Source: Rubripirellula reticaptiva
GTDB lineage: Bacteria > Planctomycetota > Planctomycetia > Pirellulales > Pirellulaceae
DNA length: 64,000 bases
Direction of reading: 5' to 3'
Assembly: GCF_007860175.1 (NCBI RefSeq)
Contig: NZ_SJPX01000002.1
Span: 372,001-436,000, forward strand
Made by a program: the position numbers and the translations under genes. Below are positions 1 through 9,571 of this stretch, piece after piece (position 1 is the first letter of the stretch; each line of letters begins with the position of its first letter). The notes beneath the pieces are model-generated. The model ran no database searches. It was not told where the DNA came from and saw only the letters and a program-made list of their open reading frames with translations.

Positions 1-2
1 TC

Positions 3-1127
3 AGCCGTGCTGGCGAAATGACAGTGATGTGTCACGAACTGCTGGGTGACCGAGTCAAGGACATCATGCCTGCCCTGGGCACGCATGACGAAATGGAACC
101 CGAGCAACTTGACCACATGTTCCCGGGCGTCCCGCATGAACTGTTTCGGCCCCATCGCTGGCGCGATGACGTGGTCACTCTGGGCGAAGTGCCTGCGTCG
201 TACGTCAAGAAAGTGACCGGAGGCTTATACGACAATCCGTGGAAGGCGCAAGTCAACAAGATGCTGGTTCAAGGCGGACACGATCTGATCTTTTCACTCG
301 GGCAAGTGGTTCCGCACGAAGTGATCGGGATGGCGAACTACAACAAGAACGTGTTTGTCGGAACCGGCGGTGTCGAAGGCATCAACGAGAGTCACTACCT
401 AAGCGCAGTCTACGGAATCGAACAAACACTCGGTCAAGCCAATACACCGCTGCGCCAGATCCTCAATCACGCCCAGGATCAGTTCTGCAAGGACATGCCG
501 CTGCTGTACGCGTTGACCGTGATCCAACAGATGCCCGACGGAACCTTGCACACGCGAGGCCTGTACATCGGCGACGATCATGACACGTTCTTTGCGGCTG
601 CGGAGCTTGCCCGCAAAGTCAACATCACGCATCTCGACCGCGCGCCCAAACATGTGGTCGCCTACTTGGATCCGCAAGAGTTTTCGAGCACTTGGCTGGG
701 CAACAAAGCGATCTACCGGACGCGGTTGGCGATTGCGACCGGCGGACGTTTGACCGTGCTGGGCCCGGCTGTCAAAAAGTTTGGCGAAGACAAATCAATC
801 GACTTGTTGATTCGCAAGTACGGATACCGCACCAAAGAAGAAATCATTCAGCTATTTGCCGAGAACGAAGATTTGCGAGCCAACCCGTCGGCAGCGGCGC
901 ACTTGGTACACGGCTCACACGAAAACCGTTTCGAAGTCGTTTACGCCGCCGGGAAACTTTCCGCCGACGAAATTCGCGGCGTCAATTACACGCCCGGTGA
1001 CGTCAACGAACTGATGAAACGCTACGACGTCACAAAGCTAGATGATGGCTTTCACCAGGACATCGACGGCTCTGAATTCTACTTCATTCGGAACCCAGCA
1101 CTCGGGCTGTGGCAAGCGCCACTTTAG
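3..1127 (+). CDS. LarA-like (DUF2088) protein, 5' end outside window
   Basis: Probably a member of the nickel-dependent lactate racemase (LarA/DUF2088) family, which racemises or epimerises 2-hydroxyacids in the cytoplasm. The reading frame is open from the first complete codon at position 3, so the start lies upstream; the ATG at 18 is internal to a conserved-looking stretch (HELLGDRVKDIMPALGTH). The segment GQVVPHEVIGMANYNKNVFVG, followed by ESHYLSAVYG, resembles the LarA region that carries metal and substrate histidines. The N-terminal part of the family is missing here. No lar maturation genes (larB, larC, larE) are in the window, so the actual reaction is open. It precedes the fatty-acid operon by 288 bp and is probably a separate unit. 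Confidence 0.6.
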   Translation, partial: SRAGEMTVMCHELLGDRVKDIMPALGTHDEMEPEQLDHMFPGVPHELFRPHRWRDDVVTLGEVPASYVKKVTGGLYDNPWKAQVNKMLVQGGHDLIFSLGQVVPHEVIGMANYNKNVFVGTGGVEGINESHYLSAVYGIEQTLGQANTPLRQILNHAQDQFCKDMPLLYALTVIQQMPDGTLHTRGLYIGDDHDTFFAAAELARKVNITHLDRAPKHVVAYLDPQEFSSTWLGNKAIYRTRLAIATGGRLTVLGPAVKKFGEDKSIDLLIRKYGYRTKEEIIQLFAENEDLRANPSAAAHLVHGSHENRFEVVYAAGKLSADEIRGVNYTPGDVNELMKRYDVTKLDDGFHQDIDGSEFYFIRNPALGLWQAPL

Positions 1128-1418
1128 GCCAGCATCGAATCGCGACTCCAGCTTCGCACTCGCGGAAAATCATCCCTTACGAATTGCATGCAAGCACACA
1201 AGGCTCACGAAAACGCCCTTAAAGCAACCTCCGGGAAAAACACTAGCCAAAGCGGCGTTTCCGACCTAGAATGCATTGCACGCGGCAAGAGGCGATTCCG
1301 GCTCAGTTCCCGCTCTTCTTGCCCGCGCCACCATCGGCAACCCATCGTTTCCGAGGTGTCGTTTCTGGGTCCAGGCTGATTCCGAGCCGGCAGCCGTTCG
1401 AGGTAGAGGAGGTCCGTG

Positions 1419-3080
1419 ATGGGTTTTCTTTTCCAAGGCGACACGACCGCCGCCGCGACAGGCGCCCCCGAGGGTCTTAGAAGCTACCGAGACCTGCCCG
1501 CATTTGGATTGCTCCAACACGCCGCCGAGCAAGTTCCCGATCGAGCCGCGGTGGTTTACGGCGATCAAGTTTGGAACTATCGCCAACTCAACCGCGATAC
1601 CGTTCGAGTCGCTGCCATGCTGCAACGCCTTGGCGTCCGCCCGGGCGACCGAGTTGGACTGCTGCTGCCGAATGTTCCCGAATACGTGATTGTCGCGAAC
1701 GCCATTTGGCGATGCGGTGGTATCGCCATCGCCATCAGTCCACTGATGGTGGCCGAAGAGATTGCTTCATTGCTGGCAAAAACAAGATGCCGATTGGTCG
1801 TTTCCCTCGACATGCTAAGCGACACCGTGACGGATTCGGACGTCAGTTTGTTACTGGTTTCGATTCGCCAGCACCTACCTTCGCTGCATCAACTGGGATA
1901 TTTATGGGCCAGACGTACGCGCACCGGAAGTTGGACTTTACCGACGACAAAACGAGTGCATTGGTTCTGGGACGAGGTCGATGCCACGACAACGTCCTGG
2001 CAACCGATCTCGATCGATCCGACCAACGACCCTGCCTACATCTTGCCGACCGGCGGCACTACGGGCACGCCCAAAGCAGTCACGCTTAGCCATACCAATC
2101 TAGTCGCCAACGCGTGGCAACAATTTCAGTGGACGCGGCGTTCGTTCGCGAAAGAAACGATGCTGGCTGTCTTGCCGTTCTTCCACAGCTATGGCATGTC
2201 AGCCACGGTGATGGGCGGCGCCGCAACCGCGTCAACCTTGATCCTCCACCACCGTTTCAATACCCGACAAGTCATCGCACTTGTCGAACAACATCAACCG
2301 ACGGTATTTCATACCGTGCCAGCAATGCTGGTCGCAATGAACGAACGCTTTCGAAAAGTGCCACCAACAGTCAAACGATTGAAGTGGGTGATATCGGGCG
2401 GCGCGTCGCTGGAACCATCCGTTGCATCGGAGTTCGCAGACCATACCGGCGCGCTGGTGGTCGAAGGTTATGGACTCAGCGAAGCTTCACCGGTGACTCA
2501 CGTCGGGCATCTTTTCAAAGAGCCGAGATACGGCTTCATCGGTTTACCACTTCCGGAAACCGAGTGCCGGATTGTCGATTCCACAGACTCCACACGCGAA
2601 GTCCCCGCGGGCGAAACCGGCGAGTTGATCGTGCGGGGTCCTCAAGTGATGCTCGGCTATTGGGGCGACGACCGTGCCACTCGCACTGCGATTCATGATG
2701 GCTGGTTGCACACCGGTGACCTCGCGATCTGTGATCCGGATGGATATTACCGGATCGCGGGCCGCAAAAAAGACTTGATCATCACCTCGGGGTTCAACGT
2801 TTATCCGAGTGAAGTTGAAGACGCGATCCGGCAATTCTCAGGCGTCAGCGATGTCGCAGTGGTAGGCGTTGCGGATGATGCGCGAGGTGAAATCGTCAAA
2901 GCGTTTGTGGTGATGGATCCGTCGGCCTCTTGGAACGAAGCGGCGCTGGCCGGTCATTGCGCTGAACATCTGGCAAAGTACAAGCGACCGCGCCTATGGC
3001 ATCGCTGCGAAACCGACCTGCCCCGCAACTTCCTAGGCAAAGTTCTTAGACGCGAACTTCGGGAGAACGAAAATGAATGA
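1419..3080 (+). CDS. Fatty-acyl-CoA ligase (AMP-forming)
   Basis: Activates a fatty acid to acyl-CoA with ATP, the entry step of beta-oxidation. It has the AMP-binding P-loop (LPTGGTTGTPKA near residues 209-220), the VEGYGLSEASPVTH block, the HTGDLAICDPDGYYRIAGRKKDLI hinge region and a C-terminal lysine in LPRNFLGKVLRREL, so the adenylate-forming fold is complete (553 aa). The ATG at 1419 is preferred over the GTG at 1416 because AGAGGAGG lies 6-7 bases upstream. It is the first gene of a five-gene operon and overlaps the thiolase by 8 bp. Chain-length preference cannot be read from the sequence. FadD-like is the best match; a medium-chain or aryl-CoA ligase cannot be excluded. Confidence 0.88.
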   Translation: MGFLFQGDTTAAATGAPEGLRSYRDLPAFGLLQHAAEQVPDRAAVVYGDQVWNYRQLNRDTVRVAAMLQRLGVRPGDRVGLLLPNVPEYVIVANAIWRCGGIAIAISPLMVAEEIASLLAKTRCRLVVSLDMLSDTVTDSDVSLLLVSIRQHLPSLHQLGYLWARRTRTGSWTLPTTKRVHWFWDEVDATTTSWQPISIDPTNDPAYILPTGGTTGTPKAVTLSHTNLVANAWQQFQWTRRSFAKETMLAVLPFFHSYGMSATVMGGAATASTLILHHRFNTRQVIALVEQHQPTVFHTVPAMLVAMNERFRKVPPTVKRLKWVISGGASLEPSVASEFADHTGALVVEGYGLSEASPVTHVGHLFKEPRYGFIGLPLPETECRIVDSTDSTREVPAGETGELIVRGPQVMLGYWGDDRATRTAIHDGWLHTGDLAICDPDGYYRIAGRKKDLIITSGFNVYPSEVEDAIRQFSGVSDVAVVGVADDARGEIVKAFVVMDPSASWNEAALAGHCAEHLAKYKRPRLWHRCETDLPRNFLGKVLRRELRENENE

Positions 3081-4371
3081 CCTCGAACCCCTTGCCGTGA
3101 TCGCTGCCGCACGGACTCCGTTTGCCAAAGCGTTTGGAACGTTCGCAGGTGTTTCAGCCGTCGAACTTGGCAGCATCGCGCTTCGCGACGCGATTAAGCG
3201 CAGCGGCATAAAATCCGATGCCGTTGATGAGGTTGTTTTCGGCAACGTCGCCGGACCGCCGGATGCCGCCAACATTGCTCGCGTCGTCGCGTTGTCGTCG
3301 GGAATTCCGAACGACCGGATAGCCCATACGGTTAATCGAAATTGTGCTTCGGGAATCGAATCTGTGATCGCTGCTTGGCACGCGCTCGCATCCGAACGAG
3401 CGACAATCATCGCCGCGGGCGGAACAGAATCGATGTCGCAAATCCCGTTCTTGGTGACTTCCGAAGCGGCCGCGATCTGGATGAAGTTGGCTCGTTCAAA
3501 ATCGCTACGTGAAAAGCTAGCGACGTTATCTCGCTTTCGCCCAAAACACTTCAAACCGGTCGTGGGTGTTGAACTTGGACTGACCGATCCGGTGTCGGGC
3601 CTGAACATGGGTGAAACGGCTGAACTGTTGGCGAAAGAATTCGCAATCACGCGTGACGAGCAAGACCGCTTTGCGATGGAGAGCCATCAAAAGGCCGAAT
3701 CCACTCAGAAGCAATGCTTCTTATCGGGCGAGATTGTTCCGGTCGATGTCCATGGGGAATCGTTCGAAAAAGACAATGCGATCCGCTACGGACAGTCGAT
3801 GGCCTCGCTCGCCAAACTGCGTCCGATTTTTTATCGCAATGGAAGCGTGACGGCTGGTAACAGTTGCCCGCTTACCGACGGTGCCGCTGCGATGGTCTTG
3901 TCTCGCGCGAGTGAAACGGATCGATTCGACGTCGCGCCATTGGGATACATCACCGCCTACGCGATCGCCGGGTGCGACCCAAGGCGAATGGGTTTGGGGC
4001 CTGTTTATGCGATTGCCAAGCTGCTTCGTCAAACCGGACTGTCGATATCCGACTTTGACTTGATCGAAATCAACGAAGCCTTTGCCGCGCAAGTGATTGC
4101 ATGCGAGCGGGCAATGGCGTCGCGATCATTTGCCAAAAAGGAGCTTGGCATGACGTCGGCTGTGGGGGAAATGGATCCAGCGAAACGAAACGTTCACGGC
4201 GGCGCGATAGCAATCGGACATCCGGTCGGCACAACAGGCACGCGTTTGATTCTGACAATGCTGCGTTCGCTTCGCGAATCAGGCGGTACACGCGGGTTGG
4301 TAACCCTGTGCGTCGGTGGAGGACAAGGAGTCGCAGTGGTAGTTGAAACTCATTCGGAGAAACGATCATGA
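3073..4371 (+). CDS. Acetyl-CoA C-acyltransferase (thiolase)
   Basis: Cleaves 3-ketoacyl-CoA with CoA to give acetyl-CoA and a shortened acyl-CoA, the last beta-oxidation step. The three catalytic positions are visible: Cys91 in RNCASGIES, His383 in IAIGHPVGTTG, and Cys413 in LCVGGGQG. Length (432 aa) fits the FadI-like long-chain thiolases. The start overlaps the ligase gene by 8 bp, and the stop overlaps the next start in an ATGA arrangement, which suggests translational coupling. GGGAGAACGAAA before the ATG supplies the ribosome binding site. A biosynthetic acetoacetyl-CoA thiolase is less likely given its neighbours. Confidence 0.92.
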   Translation: MNDLEPLAVIAAARTPFAKAFGTFAGVSAVELGSIALRDAIKRSGIKSDAVDEVVFGNVAGPPDAANIARVVALSSGIPNDRIAHTVNRNCASGIESVIAAWHALASERATIIAAGGTESMSQIPFLVTSEAAAIWMKLARSKSLREKLATLSRFRPKHFKPVVGVELGLTDPVSGLNMGETAELLAKEFAITRDEQDRFAMESHQKAESTQKQCFLSGEIVPVDVHGESFEKDNAIRYGQSMASLAKLRPIFYRNGSVTAGNSCPLTDGAAAMVLSRASETDRFDVAPLGYITAYAIAGCDPRRMGLGPVYAIAKLLRQTGLSISDFDLIEINEAFAAQVIACERAMASRSFAKKELGMTSAVGEMDPAKRNVHGGAIAIGHPVGTTGTRLILTMLRSLRESGGTRGLVTLCVGGGQGVAVVVETHSEKRS

Positions 4372-6554
4372 TCACGAAACCGTACCGAAACTTTTCCGTC
4401 TCGACCGACTATCACGGCGTCGTGACGGTTTCAATCGACGTCCCCGACCGTCCCATGAATGTGTTGACCGCGGAAGTGATGTCAGAATTCGTCACGATCG
4501 TTGGTGACCTCGAGCGGGCAATTGGCGTAACTGCCGTCGTCTTTCGGAGCGAGAAAGAGAGCGGATTTCTGGCTGGCGCCGACGTCGCTGTGATCGCTGG
4601 CATCAAGTCTCCTCAAGAAGCGAGCGAGTTGATCCAAGCGGGGCAACGCCTGTTCAACCGAATCGAATCGCTACCGATACCGACGATCGTTGCAATTCAC
4701 GGACCCTGCCTAGGTGGTGGCTTGGAATGGTCGCTAGCCTGCGACTATCGAATCGCTCGCGACAACACATCAACGAAAATCGGTCTGCCGGAAATTCAGC
4801 TTGGACTGATTCCCGGATGGGGCGGAACTCAACGTTTACCGCGTCGCATCGGACTCAGCCGCGCTTTGCCGTTGATCTTAACCGGCAAACATTTGAACGC
4901 TTCCGCAGCCATCAAGGTTGGCTTGGTCGACCGTGCCATCTCACCCGACCATTGGGACCACGGTGTGGCACAATTTGTTGACGATGTCGTCGCCGGACGC
5001 GTCACCGCTGGTCATTCAGCGCCGCTTTGGCGACGATTGCTTGATGGCACTCGCATCGGTCGTGCACTGACCGTACGAATGTCCAAACGCGCGATTCGGA
5101 CGAAGTCAAAACACTATCCAGCGTTGGAATCTGCGATTGGGGCGGCTTCCGTCGCGTGCAAGCCTAATTACGACGGATACGGGTTAGAAGAATCTGAATT
5201 CCTGTCGTTGTTATTTACGCCAACGTGCCGGAATCTCTTAGGACTCTATTTCGCTCGCGAACGCGCCAGAAAACCATCGACCTGGTCACGATCTGCGGGC
5301 ACGGCATTGCACCACGAACCGATTCGGAAGGTTGGCATTGTCGGTGCGGGAGCCATGGGTGCTGGTATCGGACAACTTGCCGCCACACGCGGCTACGACG
5401 TCATGATAAAAGAAATTGATGACAAATCATGCCGGGCTGGTTCCGCTCGCATCAATACGTTGATTCATGATCTGGCCACACGAAAACGATGGGGATCGTT
5501 CGAACGAGACCTGCTTCGTGCAAAGATCCAGATCAGTACCGAACTATCTTCGCTTGAAGACTGCGACCTTGTGATCGAGGCCGTGGTTGAACGAGCCGAT
5601 GCCAAAGCGAACGTGTTCGCACAGCTTGACTCGGTCGCCAAACCCACTGCGATCCTTGCAAGCAACACGTCCTCGCTATCGATCACCGCGATGGGCGACG
5701 CCACCCATCGTTCGCATCACGTTGCGGGTCTTCACTTTTTCAATCCAGTCCATCGGATGGAACTGGTCGAAGTCATCCGCGGACGCGACACCGACGACGA
5801 AACGATGGCAAGACTGGTCCAATTCGTCAAAGCGATGGGAAAGACACCAGTCGTCACGACGGATACGCCTGGTTTCCTAGTCAACCGCGTGTTGTTCCCG
5901 TATCTGGGCGAAGCAATCACGATGGTTGGCGAACGACACGACACTGCAGAAATCGATCGCGAAATCCGTCGATTCGGAATGCCGATGGGGCCACTTGAGT
6001 TGCTGGACCAAGTTGGTATCGACGTAGCAGCTGATGTGGCGGAGTCGCTTCGTGGCGTGATCGAAAACGCTGATCCGGCCATCAATCAACTCAAGCGAAT
6101 GGTCCAACATGGAATGCTAGGTCGAAAGTCCGGGGAAGGTTTCTATCGCTACGTCGACGAGAAACGCCAAGGTGCCACGATGATGAAAAACAAAAGCACC
6201 GAAAATCAATCGAACTCCAGCGTTGGAATGATCAATGACGGCCTGACACCGATCACACGTCGGTTGATCTATCCGATGTTGATCGAAGCGGTTCGCTGTC
6301 ACCAACAACACGTGGTTTCCGAAGCCTGGGCGATCGATCTGGCCATGGTATTAGGGACCGGTTTTGCACCCCATCGTGGCGGACCGATGAAGATGATTGA
6401 AACGATTGGCCTTGAAACCGTCGCGGAAAACACTCGCCGATTGGCCCGCATTCATGGCAGTCGATTCAGCGCCGCTTGTTTTGAAGAAGCTGCAATCGAT
6501 CAGCCGGGTCAGACCGGCGATCAACCTTCGATCGGGATGCAGCCACAAATTTAA
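4368..6554 (+). CDS. FadB/FadJ-like enoyl-CoA hydratase / 3-hydroxyacyl-CoA dehydrogenase
   Basis: A bifunctional enzyme carrying out the two middle steps of beta-oxidation. The N-terminal crotonase domain (about residues 1-200) has both catalytic glutamates, Glu120 in GGGLEW and Glu142 in LPEIQLGLIPGWGG. The dehydrogenase half starts near residue 322 with the NAD-binding loop GIVGAGAMGAGI and has the catalytic His456 in LHFFNPVHRMELVEV. Length (728 aa) is usual for the alpha subunit. It is coupled to the thiolase gene by an ATGA overlap, so the two probably form the alpha and beta subunits of a trifunctional-type complex. The order beta then alpha is the reverse of E. coli fadBA. The C-terminal part after about residue 620 contains a second helical dehydrogenase domain. 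Confidence 0.92.
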   Translation: MITKPYRNFSVSTDYHGVVTVSIDVPDRPMNVLTAEVMSEFVTIVGDLERAIGVTAVVFRSEKESGFLAGADVAVIAGIKSPQEASELIQAGQRLFNRIESLPIPTIVAIHGPCLGGGLEWSLACDYRIARDNTSTKIGLPEIQLGLIPGWGGTQRLPRRIGLSRALPLILTGKHLNASAAIKVGLVDRAISPDHWDHGVAQFVDDVVAGRVTAGHSAPLWRRLLDGTRIGRALTVRMSKRAIRTKSKHYPALESAIGAASVACKPNYDGYGLEESEFLSLLFTPTCRNLLGLYFARERARKPSTWSRSAGTALHHEPIRKVGIVGAGAMGAGIGQLAATRGYDVMIKEIDDKSCRAGSARINTLIHDLATRKRWGSFERDLLRAKIQISTELSSLEDCDLVIEAVVERADAKANVFAQLDSVAKPTAILASNTSSLSITAMGDATHRSHHVAGLHFFNPVHRMELVEVIRGRDTDDETMARLVQFVKAMGKTPVVTTDTPGFLVNRVLFPYLGEAITMVGERHDTAEIDREIRRFGMPMGPLELLDQVGIDVAADVAESLRGVIENADPAINQLKRMVQHGMLGRKSGEGFYRYVDEKRQGATMMKNKSTENQSNSSVGMINDGLTPITRRLIYPMLIEAVRCHQQHVVSEAWAIDLAMVLGTGFAPHRGGPMKMIETIGLETVAENTRRLARIHGSRFSAACFEEAAIDQPGQTGDQPSIGMQPQI

Positions 6555-6627
6555 CTTTTACCGTCGATTCGCACCGCCAACACGTCGCAACAGTCAAGTC
6601 ACTCTCTCTAAATTTTGGAGTCAGATC

Positions 6628-8565
6628 ATGAGCGTTGACATTCGTAACACAAAAAACGAAACCACCGACAAGGCGCCGACTCAAACAGGATCCTCATTCG
6701 CCGAAATCGCGCTGCGACTTGGCGGAGCGTCGGACGACGAAGCGAGACGAACGGGCGTGCTAGACACCGCTGACGATCAGGTCGAAGGCCTGTTTGCGCC
6801 TCAATATCAAACCACCAGCAGCCCGGCACACCGCGCCGTTTGGGACCGTCACGTTGCGACGGAACTTTTCCGAAGCCATCTAGCCCTGCCAAGGCCAGAC
6901 GTCCGCACCGTTATTTCCCGATCACTTGCAATCGTTCGCACTCACCGAGACGGAAACACACTCCTCGACGAGCATGGGAAGATTTCCGACGAAGTTCTCA
7001 GCAAACTAGGCGGTGCCGGTTACTGGGGAATGCTTGTTGACCGAGAGTTTGGTGGTCACGGTGCAACGATGCAGGAATTTGCCAAAATGATCACTTCGAT
7101 GGCGACAATTGACCCGACCGTTGCCGGATTGGCCTCGGTACATGGCTGCATCGGTGCCGTCGACCCAGTACGTTCGTTTGGAACGGATCTTCAAAAGGCC
7201 CAGTTCTTACCAAAGCTCGCCAATGGAACTGCTCTATCCGCGTTTGCGTTGACTGAACCTGGTGCCGGAAGCGATTTAACCGCGTTAAAAACCACCGCGG
7301 TTTTGGATGGCGATCACTACGTCGTCAATGGCGAAAAGCTGTTCATCACCAACGCGATTCCCGGCCGAACGATTGGCTTGGTTTGCAAAATCGACGGCGT
7401 GCCTAGCGTCTTGGTGGTCGACTTGCCCGAGCAAGAAGACGAGACCTTTCGGGTCAACCGATACAAGATCTACGCACTCGCTCGTGCTCACAACAACGGT
7501 TTGACATTCAAGGATTTCCGTGTCCCGGCGGCCAATCGCTTGGTCCCCGCATATGGCGATGGTTTGACGATTGCGTACCACGGCTTGAATCTCGGGCGAG
7601 TTTCCTTGTGCGCCAATGCGGCTGGCACGATGCGATGGATGTTGGCGGAAATGTTACCCTGGGCAGACTATCGCGAAACCTATGGTCAAGCGATTGGACG
7701 ACGCGAACTGGTGCAGCGACGAATCGGCCGAATGGCTGGACTGATTGTCGCTTGCGACGCACTGACCCAGTGGTGTGCTGGATTGCTTGACCAAGGATAC
7801 CGCGGCGAAATGGAGTGCATCATTGCGAAAATCTTCGGCAGCGAGGCTCAAAAAGAAGCCGCAATTGAATTGTTCATGAAAACACATGGTGGTCGATCGT
7901 TTTTGGCCGGCCACTTGTTTGGCGACAATGTTCATGAGTTTCTAGCGCCGTGCATTTACGAGGGCGAAGGAGAAATGCTAGGCATGGCGTTCTTCAAGTC
8001 GCTTGTTAAAGATCACGGCAAGCGATTCTTTGAACCCATTGGTCGCGTGCTCAACGAGCGCAAGATCAAGAAACCCAATTTGGCAAATCCGGCCCATTTG
8101 TGGGCCCTTCGCGGACCGATGATCGGATACGCGAAATGGTACGGGAAACGCACTGTGGTCGGTTCCACTTGGACGCCGCTACCAACGATGCAGACCGAAC
8201 TACGATCCCATGCCAGATTTGCTCAAAGGGTCCTCTCGGGCAGCGCTTTCGAAATCAGCGGCACGATGCGAGCACATCAACTGAAACTAGCTGATCGCCA
8301 ATGCCGCATGTCGGCGCTATCGTTGAAGATGCAGGATGCGATCGCGATCCTAGTCACCAGTCTCTACGGCGCAAACTCGAGCGACCCGATCACACAATCC
8401 GCCGCCAACGTGGTCTGTGGCGAACTGCGACGAAAGATCACGCTCCAGCCGACATCCGATGCCGATTTCCGAACAGTCACCGAGCTTGGCGGTCGCATTG
8501 CCACGGAAGGTTGGACAGAACTTCGCGACGTCACATCCGGTGAAATCATGATGCCCTACAAATGA
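6628..8565 (+). CDS. Acyl-CoA dehydrogenase, long (VLCAD/ACAD9-like) form
   Basis: FAD enzyme that oxidises acyl-CoA to trans-2-enoyl-CoA. Motifs include ALTEPGAGSDLTALKT (flavin/substrate region) and CIYEGEGEMLGMAF, where Glu445 is the likely catalytic base. At 645 aa it is longer than ordinary 380-residue acyl-CoA dehydrogenases and carries an extra C-terminal domain, as in VLCAD and ACAD9. The ATG at 6628 is chosen because TTTTGGAG precedes it; the frame is open further back into the preceding gene, but that extension only overlaps fadJ. It lies 73 bp after fadJ and 6 bp before the patatin gene. The electron acceptor (ETF) genes are not in the window. Confidence 0.9.
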   Translation: MSVDIRNTKNETTDKAPTQTGSSFAEIALRLGGASDDEARRTGVLDTADDQVEGLFAPQYQTTSSPAHRAVWDRHVATELFRSHLALPRPDVRTVISRSLAIVRTHRDGNTLLDEHGKISDEVLSKLGGAGYWGMLVDREFGGHGATMQEFAKMITSMATIDPTVAGLASVHGCIGAVDPVRSFGTDLQKAQFLPKLANGTALSAFALTEPGAGSDLTALKTTAVLDGDHYVVNGEKLFITNAIPGRTIGLVCKIDGVPSVLVVDLPEQEDETFRVNRYKIYALARAHNNGLTFKDFRVPAANRLVPAYGDGLTIAYHGLNLGRVSLCANAAGTMRWMLAEMLPWADYRETYGQAIGRRELVQRRIGRMAGLIVACDALTQWCAGLLDQGYRGEMECIIAKIFGSEAQKEAAIELFMKTHGGRSFLAGHLFGDNVHEFLAPCIYEGEGEMLGMAFFKSLVKDHGKRFFEPIGRVLNERKIKKPNLANPAHLWALRGPMIGYAKWYGKRTVVGSTWTPLPTMQTELRSHARFAQRVLSGSAFEISGTMRAHQLKLADRQCRMSALSLKMQDAIAILVTSLYGANSSDPITQSAANVVCGELRRKITLQPTSDADFRTVTELGGRIATEGWTELRDVTSGEIMMPYK

Positions 8566-8571
8566 TCGCCG

Positions 8572-9552
8572 ATGAATTTGAATCGATTGGGAGCACTCAA
8601 CATGGTCGACTTGATGAAACTGTTTCGCCCCCGCGGAGATTCCGAAAACGGGTCTCAGCGGCCAACTTCCCAGCAAGCCACCATTGCACTTGGCGGCGGC
8701 GGAGCGAGAGGGATCGCGCACCTGGGGGTCCTTGAATCGATCGCCACCAGCACCGTGCAAATTGAACGGGTGGTCGGCGTCAGCATCGGTAGTCTGGTCG
8801 GCGCTTTGTACTGTGTCGAGGGCGACGTTCATCGTGCGATGGCGCAAGTGATCCGCCTGCTTGATTCATCGGACTTTCAACTTGGACAACGTTTGATGTG
8901 TGGCGTTGCGCCGGCCGCAGATTCGGAAAGTGCAGGCGGTTCGTTTGGTTGGTACACACGACTACGCAGTGTCTTATCAGCACATCGCAAGTTGACTCGC
9001 GCCGTCACCAGCTCATCGCTGATATCGGATGCTCCCCTGCGAGATTCCATCGCTCAATTGATTCCCGATTGCGATATCGCCGAGACGGCAGTCCCAATAT
9101 CCATCGTCGCAGCTGATTTGCTGACCGGACAGCGTATCGTTTTGGAACGTGGACCACTTCGCTTGGCGATTCAGGCTTCGTCTGCAATTCCTGGCATTTT
9201 CCCGCCGGTTCCTTGGAATGGAATGCTGTTGTGTGATATCGGAGTGATCGAAACGGTGCCGACATTGGTGGCGAAAACGTACAACAGTGATCTGACCATC
9301 GCAGTCGATGTGGGCCAAAGTGACACCAAAGTTGAATCGTGCGACACCGCGATGGACGTGATGATGCGGATGGACGACGTTGGGCAACGCCTGATGCGAC
9401 GGTTCTATTTGAATTCCGCTGATATCGTGATACGCCCCGACGTAGGCACTCGCGCATGGTTCGACTTTACCAACCCACGGCGACTAATCGACGCTGGACG
9501 CATCGCGACCGAATTGTCGTTGAACGAATTCCATCGGACGAGCGCGGCTTAA
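8572..9552 (+). CDS. Patatin-like phospholipase
   Basis: A patatin-fold serine hydrolase that would release fatty acids from phospholipids or acylglycerols. The oxyanion loop GGGGARGIAHLG is near residue 40, the nucleophile elbow is GVSIG with Ser71, and the catalytic Asp is probably Asp222 in LLCDIGVIETVP. The usual DG(G/A) motif reads DIG here, a small deviation at the Asp. There is no clear signal peptide, so a cytoplasmic or peripheral membrane place is likely. It is the last gene of the beta-oxidation operon, 6 bp after the dehydrogenase, which suggests it feeds membrane or storage-lipid fatty acids into the pathway. An alternative start is the ATG at 8602. Confidence 0.85.
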   Translation: MNLNRLGALNMVDLMKLFRPRGDSENGSQRPTSQQATIALGGGGARGIAHLGVLESIATSTVQIERVVGVSIGSLVGALYCVEGDVHRAMAQVIRLLDSSDFQLGQRLMCGVAPAADSESAGGSFGWYTRLRSVLSAHRKLTRAVTSSSLISDAPLRDSIAQLIPDCDIAETAVPISIVAADLLTGQRIVLERGPLRLAIQASSAIPGIFPPVPWNGMLLCDIGVIETVPTLVAKTYNSDLTIAVDVGQSDTKVESCDTAMDVMMRMDDVGQRLMRRFYLNSADIVIRPDVGTRAWFDFTNPRRLIDAGRIATELSLNEFHRTSAA

Positions 9553-9571
9553 GGCCACTCGGCTGGCCTAA

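Noticed and set aside
3033-3650. 205-codon frame on the minus strand opposite the thiolase
   Set aside because: Ser/Ala/Arg-rich translation without motifs; the thiolase on the other strand has all catalytic residues.
9552-9569. Small hairpin AGGCCA...TGGCCT between patatin and DUF2007 genes
   Set aside because: Six-bp stem without a T-run; too weak to call a terminator.
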